Assembly (NCBI GenBank): GCA_016931295.1 | Contig: JAFGEZ010000015.1 | Span: 1 to 64,000, forward strand | From: Candidatus Krumholzibacteriota bacterium | Lineage (GTDB): Bacteria > Krumholzibacteriota > Krumholzibacteriia > Krumholzibacteriales > Krumholzibacteriaceae | Length of the DNA: 64,000 nucleotides | Reading direction: 5' to 3' | In this document: positions 1-7,513 of the stretch, in pieces | How the letters are laid out: each line of letters begins with the position of its first letter | How positions within the stretch are numbered: the stretch's first letter is position 1 | The notes under the pieces: model-generated | What the model was told of the DNA's origin: nothing | Databases searched by the model: none | Seen by the model: the letters and a program-made list of their open reading frames with translations, nothing else | Made by a program: the position numbers and the translations under genes

Positions 1-716
1 AGAACCCGCCCGCCGGCTACCGGCCGGCCGGCTGGTCGCCGCCGGTCGCCTCGGGCGGCGCGGCGGCGACCGGCGCCGTCGATCTCTCGAGCGGCGAGAT
101 GCTCCGGACGCCGCAGTTCTGGGGGCTCTGGCTGATGTTCACCGGCTCGGCCCTCGCCGGCCTCATGGTGATCGGCGTGATCCGCCTCTTCGGGATCGAC
201 GCGTTGCAGGCGAGCGGCGCCCGGACGGCGGCGACGGCGGGGATCACCGCCGGCACGGCGATGGCCTGGTACGCCATCCTGAACGGCCTCGGCCGCATCG
301 TCTGGGGAACCGTCTCCGACCGCATCGGCCGCAAGATCGCCCTCTTCCTGATGTGCCTTTTCCAGGGCGTCATCATGCTGCTCTTCTTCCGGATGGGGCA
401 CACCGTCGCCGGGCTCGTCGCCGGGGCGTGCATCATCGGCTTCAACTTCGGCGGCAACTTCGCCCTCTTCCCGGCGGCGACCGCCGATTTCTTCGGCAAC
501 CGCAACCTCGGTACGAACTACGGCTGGGTCTTCCTCGCCTACGGCGTCGCCGGGATCGCGGGGCCGCAGATCGCCGGCTACTTCAAGGACGCCGCCGCGG
601 GAGACGTGGGGGCATGGGTCCGGCCATTCGTGATCGCCGGCGTCTCCTGCCTCGTCGCCGCGGTCATCGCGCTGTTCCTCAAGGCGCCGAAGACGCACGG
701 CAACGCGGCGAGCTGA
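1..716 (+). CDS. MFS transporter, OFA (oxalate/formate antiporter-like) family, C-terminal part
   Basis: The frame is already open at base 3, so the gene begins before the window and about 237 C-terminal residues are visible. The motif NPPAGYRPAGW, typical of the central loop of OFA-family major facilitator proteins, precedes about six hydrophobic helices. The MFS loop signature GRIVWGTVSDRIGRK lies between helices. Members exchange small organic anions across the inner membrane, but the substrate cannot be read here. A strong terminator follows at 806-842. Confidence 0.85.
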   Translation, partial: NPPAGYRPAGWSPPVASGGAAATGAVDLSSGEMLRTPQFWGLWLMFTGSALAGLMVIGVIRLFGIDALQASGARTAATAGITAGTAMAWYAILNGLGRIVWGTVSDRIGRKIALFLMCLFQGVIMLLFFRMGHTVAGLVAGACIIGFNFGGNFALFPAATADFFGNRNLGTNYGWVFLAYGVAGIAGPQIAGYFKDAAAGDVGAWVRPFVIAGVSCLVAAVIALFLKAPKTHGNAAS

Positions 717-805
717 CACGGTCGCGGACGCGGGCGGCGCGCCGGATCGATGCGCGCACGATCAGCCCGGGCGCCGGCCGGACGCGGCGCGAGCGAACAA
801 TGACG

Positions 806-842
806 ATCCGCGGGGAGCATCGGCTCCCCGCGGATTTTTTTG
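806..842 (+). terminator. Rho-independent terminator after the MFS gene
   Basis: A perfect 13-bp stem (806-818 with 823-835) has a 4-base loop and is followed by a run of T ending at 842. It sits about 90 bases after the MFS stop codon. Confidence 0.9.
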
Positions 843-860
843 GCGAACGCCCGTTTTTGT

Positions 861-891
861 TTGCGGAATATGACAAATCTTTTATTATAAT
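861..891 (+). promoter_or_regulatory. Probable promoter of the 945 gene
   Basis: A consensus -10 TATAAT lies at 886-891 in an AT-rich island. The best -35 is TTGCGG at 861-866 with a long 19-base spacer. Transcription would start near 898, leaving a leader of about 47 bases. The -10 is convincing and the -35 is weak. Confidence 0.55.
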
Positions 892-944
892 GAACAATAT
901 CTTGTGGGATAGTTAACCGTTCTATTTCAAGGGGTGAACGACCG

Positions 945-1688
945 ATGCAGGCCGTCGTGCTCGCGACCGAATTCCAGGAATGGCTGGCGGGGGAGACCGA
1001 GAAGCTCCCGCGGTCGCTTCTCGATGTCGGCGGCAAGCCGGTGATCGACCATCTGCTCGCGTTCTTCAGCGCGGCCCCCGCGGTGGAGACGATCCATGTG
1101 CGGACGAACGCCCTCTACCATCCCTTCTTCAAGGAATGGCTGCGGGGATGCCGGTACATGGGGAAGGTCGAGCTGTCCAGCAACGGCGCCATGGCCCCCG
1201 AGGACGACCCCGGGATCGTCGCCGAGCTCGAGAGCATCTGCACGCGGAAGCGGTTCAAGAAGAGCATCCTGCTGTCGCTCGGCGGGAGCATCTTCAACTT
1301 CCCGATCGGCTCCTTCATCGATTGCTGCGCACGGCGCGAGGGCGACGTCGTCGCCGTGACGAGCGCCCATCCGCGCCACGTCTTCCGGGGCGGCGGACTG
1401 GTGACGATCACCTCGAACGACCGCGTGATCGATTTCCGCGAGGACCCGTCGATGACCGACGCCGAGCTGAGCGCTCTTCCCCTCTACCGGATGAGCGCCG
1501 AGTCGATCCCCTTCGTCAAGAAGTACCTCATGGCGGGCAACGACTGCGATTCGCTCGCCTCCTTCTTCGCCTGGTCCTACCGGCGCCGTCCCCTCTTCGC
1601 CTGCGTCAACGAATCGCCGCACTACCAGCTCGCCGACGGGGAATCCTACGCGCGCGTCCGCGCGTTGTTTGAAAAAGCGCCCCGATGA
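945..1688 (+). CDS. Nucleotidyltransferase-like protein (NDP-sugar pyrophosphorylase fold)
   Basis: A protein of 247 residues starting [10 protein letters not shown], followed by the segment [18 protein letters not shown]. This resembles the N-terminal nucleotide-binding strand and the P-L-x-x-x-G-K-P-x-I element of NDP-sugar pyrophosphorylases. The G-rich signature loop after the first strand is altered (ATEFQEWL instead of A-G-G-x-G-T-R), so activity is uncertain. The start is supported by AAGGGG about 10 bases upstream. The stop overlaps an upstream alternative ATG of folE. The substrate is unknown. Confidence 0.7.
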   Translation: MQAVVLATEFQEWLAGETEKLPRSLLDVGGKPVIDHLLAFFSAAPAVETIHVRTNALYHPFFKEWLRGCRYMGKVELSSNGAMAPEDDPGIVAELESICTRKRFKKSILLSLGGSIFNFPIGSFIDCCARREGDVVAVTSAHPRHVFRGGGLVTITSNDRVIDFREDPSMTDAELSALPLYRMSAESIPFVKKYLMAGNDCDSLASFFAWSYRRRPLFACVNESPHYQLADGESYARVRALFEKAPR

Positions 1689-1697
1689 TGCTATCCT
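1669..1697 (+). promoter_or_regulatory. Promoter of folE inside the end of the preceding gene
   Basis: TTGAAA (1669-1674) and TATCCT (1692-1697) are separated by 17 bases. The predicted start is near 1704, giving a 29-base leader before the folE ATG. The elements overlap the last codons of the nucleotidyltransferase-like gene. Confidence 0.6.
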
Positions 1698-1732
1698 CTT
1701 CCCGCCGCGCACCGGCGCGGGAAGGAGGCCCC

Positions 1733-2293
1733 ATGCAGGAACTGATCCGCAGAATGCTCGCCGAGATCGGCGAGGATCCCGACCGCGAGGGGCTCGTGAG
1801 GACGCCCGAGCGTGTCGAGGAATCGCTCCGCTTCCTCACGAGCGGGTACCGCGAGGACGTCGACGAGGTCCTCGCCGGTTCGATCTTCGAGGAGGAGTAC
1901 GACGAGATGGTCATCGCCAAGGACATCTCGATGTACAGCATGTGCGAGCATCACCTGCTCCCCTTCTTCGGCAAGTGCCACGTCGCCTACATCCCGCGGG
2001 GCAAGATCATCGGCCTGTCGAAGATCCCGCGGATCGTGCGGATCTTCTCGCGGCGCCTCCAGGTGCAGGAGCGGCTGACCAACCAGATCGCCCGGACGCT
2101 GATGGATCATCTCAACCCGATGGGTGTCGCCGTCACGATCGAGGCGGTCCATCTCTGCATGGCGATGCGGGGCGTGCGCAAGCGGGACGCCTTGATCATC
2201 ACGAGCGCCATGCTCGGCGCCTTCCGCAGCGACTCCAAGACGCGCATGGAGTTCCTCAATCTCATCAAGGGTCCAGATCGGCACACATGGTGA
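1733..2293 (+). CDS. folE: GTP cyclohydrolase I
   Basis: GTP cyclohydrolase I converts GTP to 7,8-dihydroneopterin triphosphate, the first step of folate (and often queuosine) synthesis. The 186-residue protein has the family motifs [10 protein letters not shown] (zinc Cys and His), the second zinc-site region HLCMAMRGV, and the C-terminal [11 protein letters not shown]. The ATG at 1733 is chosen because GAAGGAGG lies 5-12 bases upstream and the N-terminus matches the family. An ATG at 1685 would add 16 residues with no match. Another folate gene, folP, lies at 48.5 kb. Confidence 0.95.
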   Translation: MQELIRRMLAEIGEDPDREGLVRTPERVEESLRFLTSGYREDVDEVLAGSIFEEEYDEMVIAKDISMYSMCEHHLLPFFGKCHVAYIPRGKIIGLSKIPRIVRIFSRRLQVQERLTNQIARTLMDHLNPMGVAVTIEAVHLCMAMRGVRKRDALIITSAMLGAFRSDSKTRMEFLNLIKGPDRHTW

Positions 2294-2378
2294 GTCCGCC
2301 GCCGCCCGCGGCTCCTCCTTGGCAGTTGTTCGAGGCGGACCGTACTTGCCTGTCCGTACGCCACCCCGAGGAGAGAGC

Positions 2379-5132
2379 GTGAATCAGGACAACATCCCCG
2401 ATAACCTGCCATCCGATCCCGGGATCCGGCGCCTCGTCGAGAGCGGGCGCATCTTCCGCGCGATCTTCGACCAGGCCGCGCTCGGCATCGTCTACACGAC
2501 GGCGGAGGGGAGATACATCCGCGTCAACCGCAGCTTCTGCGAGATCACCGGCTACACGGCCGACGAGCTTCTCGGCATGGATTTCCGGCAGACGACGCAT
2601 CCAGACGACCTCGGCGCGGATCTCGACCGTCTCGGGCGGATGAGGCGCGGCGAGATCGATTCCTACAGCGTCGAGAAGCGCTATCTCCGCAAGGACGGCG
2701 AGACGATCTGGGTGCGTCTCTCCGCCTCGCCGATCCGGGACGAGAACGGGGCGGTCCTCTTCGCCGTCGGCGTGGTCGAGGAGGTGACCGAGCGCCGCCG
2801 GGTCGAGGCCGATCTCCGGGCCGCCCGCGATCTTCTCGGCGACATCATCGAGTTCCTTCCCGATGCCGCCTTCGTCATCGATCGCGACCGGCGGGTGATC
2901 GCCTGGAACCGCGCCATCGAGGAGATGACGGGCGTTCCGAAAGACGAGATGCTCGGCAAGGGCGACTACGCCTACGCCGTCCCCTTCTACGGGAAACGCC
3001 GCCCGGTCGTCATCGACCTGATCGCCGAGAGCGACCAGGAAGACGAGGCCCTGTACGACTACGTCGACCGCCGAGGCGACAGGATCTACGCCGAGACCTA
3101 CGTCCAGTCCCTCTTCGGTGGGCGCGGCGCCCACATCTGGGTGAACGCCTCGCCGCTTCTCGACGCCGACGGCGAGGTCGTCGGCGCGATAGAGACGGTG
3201 CGCGACATCACCGCGCGCGTCGAGACGGAACGGCGGCTGCGCGAGAGCGAGGAGCGGTTCCGCACCCTGATCGAGACGATGCAGGAGGGGTTCCACGTCA
3301 TCAACACGAAGGACGTCGTCACCTACGCGAACGCGAGCCTCGCGACGATGCTCGGCCGCTCGCGCGGCGAACTGATCGGGCGGAAAGTCCTCGAGTTCGT
3401 CGACGAACGGGACCGGGCGCTCGTCGAGGCGAAGCTCGACCGGCGTCGCAGCGACATCGCGGAACGCTACGAGGTGCGCCTGCGCCGCAAGGACGGCGGC
3501 GTGATCTGGGCGCTCGTCTCGCCGGCGCGGCTCTTCGACGGGGACGGGGGGTACGCGGGGAGCTTCGGCATCGTCACCGACATCACCGGACTGCGCCGGC
3601 GCGACGAGGCGCTCGTCGAGAGCGAGCGCCGGCTCTCCACCCTGATCGGCAACCTCCCGGGGATCGCCTACCGGTGCCTCAACGCCCCCGACTGGCCGAT
3701 GGAGTACATCGGCGGCGCCCTCGTCGAGCTCACCGGCTACGACACGGCGGAGCTCGTCGACGAGGGCGGGATCGGGTACGGGGATCTCATCCATCCTGAC
3801 GACCGGCCGATGGTCTGGGAGACGGTGCAGGAGAGCGTCGCCGCGGACCGCCCCTTCCAGATGGAGTACCGCATCGAAACGAAGAGCGGCGAAACGAAAT
3901 GGGTCTGGGAGCAGGGGCGGGCGATCCGCGGCGCGGGGGGCGAGACGATCGCCCTCGAGGGATTCATCACCGACATCACCGATCGGATCTCCCTCGAGGC
4001 GCAGCTGCGGCACTCGGTCAAGATGGAGGCGATCGGACGGCTCGCCGGGGGGGTCGCCCACGATTTCAACAACCTGCTCACCGCCATCCTGGGGTACGGC
4101 GACATGGTGGCCGAACAGCTCGGGCCCGGAGATCCGAACCGGGAGGACATCGACGAGATCCGCCGCGCCGCCGAGCGCGCCGCCGCCCTGACGAGCCAGC
4201 TGCTCGCCTTCAGCCGCCGGCAGATCATCCAGCCCGCCGTCATCGACGTCAACGGCGTCGTCGTCGACCTCGACCGGATGCTCCGGCGGATGATCGGCGA
4301 GAACGTCCGGCTCGAGACGGATCTCGCGCCGTCGCTCGCCCACGTCAGGGCCGACCGCGGGCAGATCGAGCAGGTCGTGATGAACCTCGTCGTCAACGCG
4401 CGGGACGCGATCGCCGCCGGCGGCCGCATCGCGCTGCGGACCGGCAACGTGGATCTCGGCGAGGAGTACGCCCGTGCGCACGCCGGCGTCGCGCCCGGGC
4501 GGTACGTGCTGCTCGCCGTCGAGGACGACGGCGTCGGCATGGACGCCGACACCATCTCGCGGATCTTCGAGCCCTTCTTCACGACGAAGCCGGAGTGGGG
4601 GACGGGGCTCGGCCTCTCGACCGTCTACGGCATCGTCACGCAGGGCGGGGGGAGCATCGACGTGGAGAGCAGCCCGGGGAAGGGCGCCGAATTCCGCGTC
4701 TACCTGCCGGCGGTCGACGAGCCGGTCGACGAGCCGGCGGCGCCCCGGGCCCTGCCGCCGGAAACGGGGACCGAGGCGGTTCTCGTCATCGAGGACGAGG
4801 ACGCCGTGCGGGCGCTCGTCGCGCGCATCCTCGCCGGGCACGGCTACCGCGTGACGGTCGCGGCCGACCCGGCGGAGGCGCTCGCCGCCTGCGAGGCGGC
4901 CCGTTTCGACCTCGCCGTGAGCGATCTCGTGCTGCCCGGGATGGGCGGGCGCGAGCTCGCCGACGCGCTCCGCCTCCGCGGCGGCCCGGCGCGCGTGCTC
5001 TTCATGTCGGGCTACACGGAGGACGCGGTCGTGAGCCGCGAGGTCCACGACGCCGACATCCCCTTCATCCGGAAGCCCTTCACCGTCGAGGCGCTCCTGC
5101 GGAAGGTGCGCGAGACGATCGACGGGGCGTGA
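2379..5132 (+). CDS. Hybrid sensor histidine kinase with four PAS domains and a receiver
   Basis: This is a cytoplasmic two-component hybrid kinase of 917 residues with no membrane segment. Four PAS modules span about residues 26-140, 150-285, 290-405 and 415-540. A phosphoacceptor helix follows with H561 in GGVAHDFNNLLT, then a HATPase domain with a DDGVGMD loop and a GTGLGLSTVYG loop, then a receiver with phosphoacceptor D849 (VSDLVLPGMGG). All catalytic boxes are intact. GTG at 2379 is used because GAGGAGAG precedes it. Multiple PAS modules suggest sensing of an intracellular ligand or redox state; the signal is unknown. No separate response regulator is adjacent. Confidence 0.93.
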   Translation: MNQDNIPDNLPSDPGIRRLVESGRIFRAIFDQAALGIVYTTAEGRYIRVNRSFCEITGYTADELLGMDFRQTTHPDDLGADLDRLGRMRRGEIDSYSVEKRYLRKDGETIWVRLSASPIRDENGAVLFAVGVVEEVTERRRVEADLRAARDLLGDIIEFLPDAAFVIDRDRRVIAWNRAIEEMTGVPKDEMLGKGDYAYAVPFYGKRRPVVIDLIAESDQEDEALYDYVDRRGDRIYAETYVQSLFGGRGAHIWVNASPLLDADGEVVGAIETVRDITARVETERRLRESEERFRTLIETMQEGFHVINTKDVVTYANASLATMLGRSRGELIGRKVLEFVDERDRALVEAKLDRRRSDIAERYEVRLRRKDGGVIWALVSPARLFDGDGGYAGSFGIVTDITGLRRRDEALVESERRLSTLIGNLPGIAYRCLNAPDWPMEYIGGALVELTGYDTAELVDEGGIGYGDLIHPDDRPMVWETVQESVAADRPFQMEYRIETKSGETKWVWEQGRAIRGAGGETIALEGFITDITDRISLEAQLRHSVKMEAIGRLAGGVAHDFNNLLTAILGYGDMVAEQLGPGDPNREDIDEIRRAAERAAALTSQLLAFSRRQIIQPAVIDVNGVVVDLDRMLRRMIGENVRLETDLAPSLAHVRADRGQIEQVVMNLVVNARDAIAAGGRIALRTGNVDLGEEYARAHAGVAPGRYVLLAVEDDGVGMDADTISRIFEPFFTTKPEWGTGLGLSTVYGIVTQGGGSIDVESSPGKGAEFRVYLPAVDEPVDEPAAPRALPPETGTEAVLVIEDEDAVRALVARILAGHGYRVTVAADPAEALAACEAARFDLAVSDLVLPGMGGRELADALRLRGGPARVLFMSGYTEDAVVSREVHDADIPFIRKPFTVEALLRKVRETIDGA

Positions 5133-5204
5133 GGGGCGCGGCCGCGCGGCCCCGCCGCCGGCGGGCGACCCGCACCGGCCTTCCCGCCGGTTCCGTCGCC
5201 GCGG

Positions 5205-5236
5205 GCGGTCCGGGCGCCTCCCGGCGGCCTTTTTTT
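5205..5236 (+). terminator. Possible terminator after the hybrid kinase
   Basis: An imperfect GC hairpin (CCGGG paired with CCCGG, extended by GG/CC with a bulge) is followed by seven T at 5230-5236. The stem is imperfect, so confidence is moderate. Confidence 0.45.
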
Positions 5237-5240
5237 GCGC

Positions 5241-5269
5241 TTGATTTTCGGTTTTTGTTCGGGTATGCT
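5241..5269 (+). promoter_or_regulatory. Promoter of the lexA mutagenesis operon with a possible LexA direct repeat
   Basis: TTGATT (5241-5246) and TATGCT (5264-5269) are spaced by 17 bases, so transcription should start near 5276. The spacer contains TTTC (5246-5249), seven bases, then GTTC (5257-5260). This is close to the direct repeat GTTC-N7-GTTC bound by alphaproteobacterial LexA. The promoter is convincing; the operator is a suggestion. Confidence 0.65.
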
Positions 5270-5316
5270 TCCCGGTGCGGGCGGACACGGTGTCCGGCCG
5301 CGACGGGAGGCCAGCC

Positions 5317-5922
5317 ATGACCGCGCTCACCAGGCGCCAGCGCGAGATACTCGACTTCATCCGTTCCTTCCGCGCGTCGCGCGGCTACGCGCCGTCGATC
5401 GGGGAGATCGCCGCGCACTTCGGGCTCTCCGCCGTCAGCACCGTGCACGAGCACCTCGTCAACCTCGAGCGCCGGGGGGCGATCCGGCGCGAGGGGCACC
5501 GGGCGCGGGCCGTCGAGCCGGTCGCCGGGGACGCCGACGCCGAGGTTCCCCTCGCCGGGCGGGTGGCCGCCGGCGAGCCGATCGAGGCGATCGAGACCCC
5601 CGAGACGATCCCGCTTCCCCGCGGGTTCGCCGGGCGCGGCGAGACCTTCGCGCTGCGCGTCGCGGGGGACTCGATGACCGGCGACGGGATCCTCGACGGC
5701 GATCTCATCGTCGTCTCGAGCCGCAGCCGCGTCGAGAACGGCGCGCTCGCCGTCGTGCTCGTCGACGGGGAGGCCGCCACCGTCAAGCGTTTCTACCAGG
5801 AGGGCGGCCGGGTGCGGCTCCGCCCCTCGAACCCGGCGATGGAGGAGACCGTCCTCGACGCCGGCCGGGTCGAGGTGCGCGGCGTGGTCGTCGGCCTGAT
5901 CCGCCGCTATTCGGGCGCGTGA
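5317..5922 (+). CDS. lexA: LexA repressor (SOS regulator, self-cleaving S24 peptidase)
   Basis: A 201-residue protein. Residues 1-65 form the winged helix (LTRRQREILDFI and YAPSIGEIAAHFGL). The C-terminal S24 domain has the cleavage site A85-G86 in GRVAAGEP, the nucleophile S119 (GDSM) and the general base K157 (ATVKRF). It represses SOS genes and cleaves itself when RecA filaments form on damaged DNA. ATG at 5317 is preceded by GGGAGG and matches the family length. It is the first gene of a run with the S24-like mini-protein, the Y-family protein and dnaE2, and so probably controls its own operon. Confidence 0.96.
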   Translation: MTALTRRQREILDFIRSFRASRGYAPSIGEIAAHFGLSAVSTVHEHLVNLERRGAIRREGHRARAVEPVAGDADAEVPLAGRVAAGEPIEAIETPETIPLPRGFAGRGETFALRVAGDSMTGDGILDGDLIVVSSRSRVENGALAVVLVDGEAATVKRFYQEGGRVRLRPSNPAMEETVLDAGRVEVRGVVVGLIRRYSGA

Positions 5923-5941
5923 CCGCCACGGAGGATCGCCA

Positions 5942-6157
5942 GTGTCGTTCGTCTACCGCACCGTCGATGCCGTCCTCTCCGCCAACGGCGAGGTCCGCGA
6001 GGGAGACCGGCTGCTCATCGAGACCGGCCGGCCGCCGCGCGTCGACGAGCTCGCGCTCGTCCGCCGGGGGAAGGCCGAGACGCTGCGGCGGTGGACGGGG
6101 CCCGAGGACGCGCTGGAGGTCCTCGGCGTGGTGATCGGCATCAGGCGGCGGCTGTAG
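5942..6157 (+). CDS. 71-residue mini-protein resembling the C-terminal half of an S24/LexA fold
   Basis: A small protein starting GTG at 5942 with GGAGG just upstream, 19 bases after lexA. Its middle and end (GDRLLIETGRPPRVDEL, then LEVLGVVIGIRRRL) follow the pattern of the last strands of LexA-type S24 domains (GDLIVV, VRGVVVGLIRRY in the neighbouring LexA). The nucleophilic Ser is absent and the catalytic Lys position reads TLRRW, so it cannot self-cleave. In other SOS mutagenesis cassettes imuA occupies this place, and no ImuA is visible here. It could modulate LexA or bind the polymerases; both ideas are inference. Confidence 0.6.
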   Translation: MSFVYRTVDAVLSANGEVREGDRLLIETGRPPRVDELALVRRGKAETLRRWTGPEDALEVLGVVIGIRRRL

Positions 6158-6193
6158 ACCGGCCGACGCGGCGCGGACGCGGGGGGACGATCG

Positions 6194-7513
6194 ATGCAGC
6201 GCGCGATCCTGCACGTCAACACGGACGATTTCTACGCATCGATCCTGCGGCTCCGCGATCCGGCGCTTCGCGGGCGCCCCGTCGTGGTCGCCGGGCCGGC
6301 GCCGCGCGGAATGGTCTTCTCCGCCTCCTACGAGGCGCGCGGCGAGGGGGTCGTCCGGGGGATGACCGTCTCGACGGCGAAGCGCCTCTCCCCGTCCGGC
6401 GCCTTCCCGCCCCCGGACTGGGATCTCTTCCGCCGCGCCTCGGCTGCCGTCTTCGACGTGCTGCGCCGCTACAGCCCCCTCGTCGAGACCGACTCGCTCG
6501 ACGAGGGCTACGTCGACTACACCGGCTGCGAACGCCTCTTCGGGCGCGTCCTCGACGCGGGGAGCCGGATCCGGCGGGAGATCCGCGACGAAACGGGGCT
6601 CGACGTCTCTCTCGGGGTGGCCACGAGCAAGCTGGTCAGCCACGTCGCCTCGCGCACGGCGAAGCGCGAGAGCCTCGTCGACGTCTATCCCGGCTACGAG
6701 CGGGCCTTTCTCGATCCCGTGCCGATCGACCGCTTCCCGCCCGTGCCGCCGCGCCGCGCCGGGGAGCTCCGCTTCCTCGGCGTCGCCCGGGTCGGCGACC
6801 TGCTCCTCTTCGACGAGGAGATCCTCGCCGCCGTCTTCGGCCCCTGGGGACGCCGGCTTTACCGCGGGGCGCGGGGAGAGGACGATTCCGTGGTCCGGCC
6901 GTGTCCGGCCCCCGACACGCGGTTCGTCGTCGAGACGGTCCTCGAGCCGGACCGGGTGAGCCGCCGCCGCGTCGAGGCGCACCTCGCGCTGCTCGCCGGG
7001 CGCCTCGGCGCCCGTCTCCGCGGGGAACGCCTCCTCGCGCGCCGCCTCGAACTCGAGATCGGGTACGCCGACGAAGTCGCCGCCCGCGGCCGCGCGGCGA
7101 TCTGCCGGTCCGGAACGGAGCGCTCCGCCCCGGGGGCGGGCGGGCGGGGGAACGGCCCGGGGGGAGCCTCGTCGCTCGACGACGACCTCTTCGCGGCGGC
7201 GCGCGGGGCGCTCGCGCGGCTCTGCACCCGCCGGGTCAGGGTCCGCCGCCTGCGCCTCTGCGCCCTCGTCGTCGAGCCCGAGCCGCTCCAGATCGATCTC
7301 TTCGCCGGCGGCCCCGGACCGCGCGAGCGGGCGCGGCGGCTCTGCCTCGCCCTCGACGGGCTGCGCGAGCGGTTCGGCGACCGCGCCGCGGCGCCGGGGC
7401 GCGCCTGGCCCGCCCTCGATGGATCGCGCGCGGCGGGCCCGGCCGCCGCGCGGCCCCGTTCGGCGCCGGCCGTCGTCCGCCGCGATCGGCGCCGCGGGGG
7501 ACGGGAGCCATGA
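6194..7513 (+). CDS. Y-family DNA polymerase-like protein (ImuB/DinB type) lacking one catalytic Asp
   Basis: The 439-residue protein has the palm/fingers fold of DinB/ImuB proteins. The first metal-ligand motif reads HVNTDDFY, where DinB has H-V-D-M-D-C-F-F, so the essential first Asp is Asn9. The second motif SLDEGYVD keeps Asp and Glu. Tyr14 occupies the steric-gate position. Near the C-terminus Q366-F370 (QIDLF) matches the beta-clamp-binding motif. It is placed between the LexA-like mini-protein and dnaE2, and its stop overlaps the dnaE2 start (ATGA). ImuB proteins are catalytically dead clamp-binding adaptors for DnaE2, and this one may be an intermediate form. Confidence 0.85.
   Translation: MQRAILHVNTDDFYASILRLRDPALRGRPVVVAGPAPRGMVFSASYEARGEGVVRGMTVSTAKRLSPSGAFPPPDWDLFRRASAAVFDVLRRYSPLVETDSLDEGYVDYTGCERLFGRVLDAGSRIRREIRDETGLDVSLGVATSKLVSHVASRTAKRESLVDVYPGYERAFLDPVPIDRFPPVPPRRAGELRFLGVARVGDLLLFDEEILAAVFGPWGRRLYRGARGEDDSVVRPCPAPDTRFVVETVLEPDRVSRRRVEAHLALLAGRLGARLRGERLLARRLELEIGYADEVAARGRAAICRSGTERSAPGAGGRGNGPGGASSLDDDLFAAARGALARLCTRRVRVRRLRLCALVVEPEPLQIDLFAGGPGPRERARRLCLALDGLRERFGDRAAAPGRAWPALDGSRAAGPAAARPRSAPAVVRRDRRRGGREP

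Noticed and set aside
2265-5360. 1031-residue open frame opposite the hybrid kinase
   Set aside because: It is the antisense shadow of a high-GC gene: low-complexity Arg/Asp/Leu composition and no domain, while the plus strand has complete PAS, kinase and receiver motifs.
6091-7509. Upstream extension of dnaE2 to a 1555-residue protein
   Set aside because: The extra 470 residues are the out-of-frame shadow of the Y-family gene. The ATG at 7510 overlaps that gene's stop and begins the DnaE2 PHP domain.
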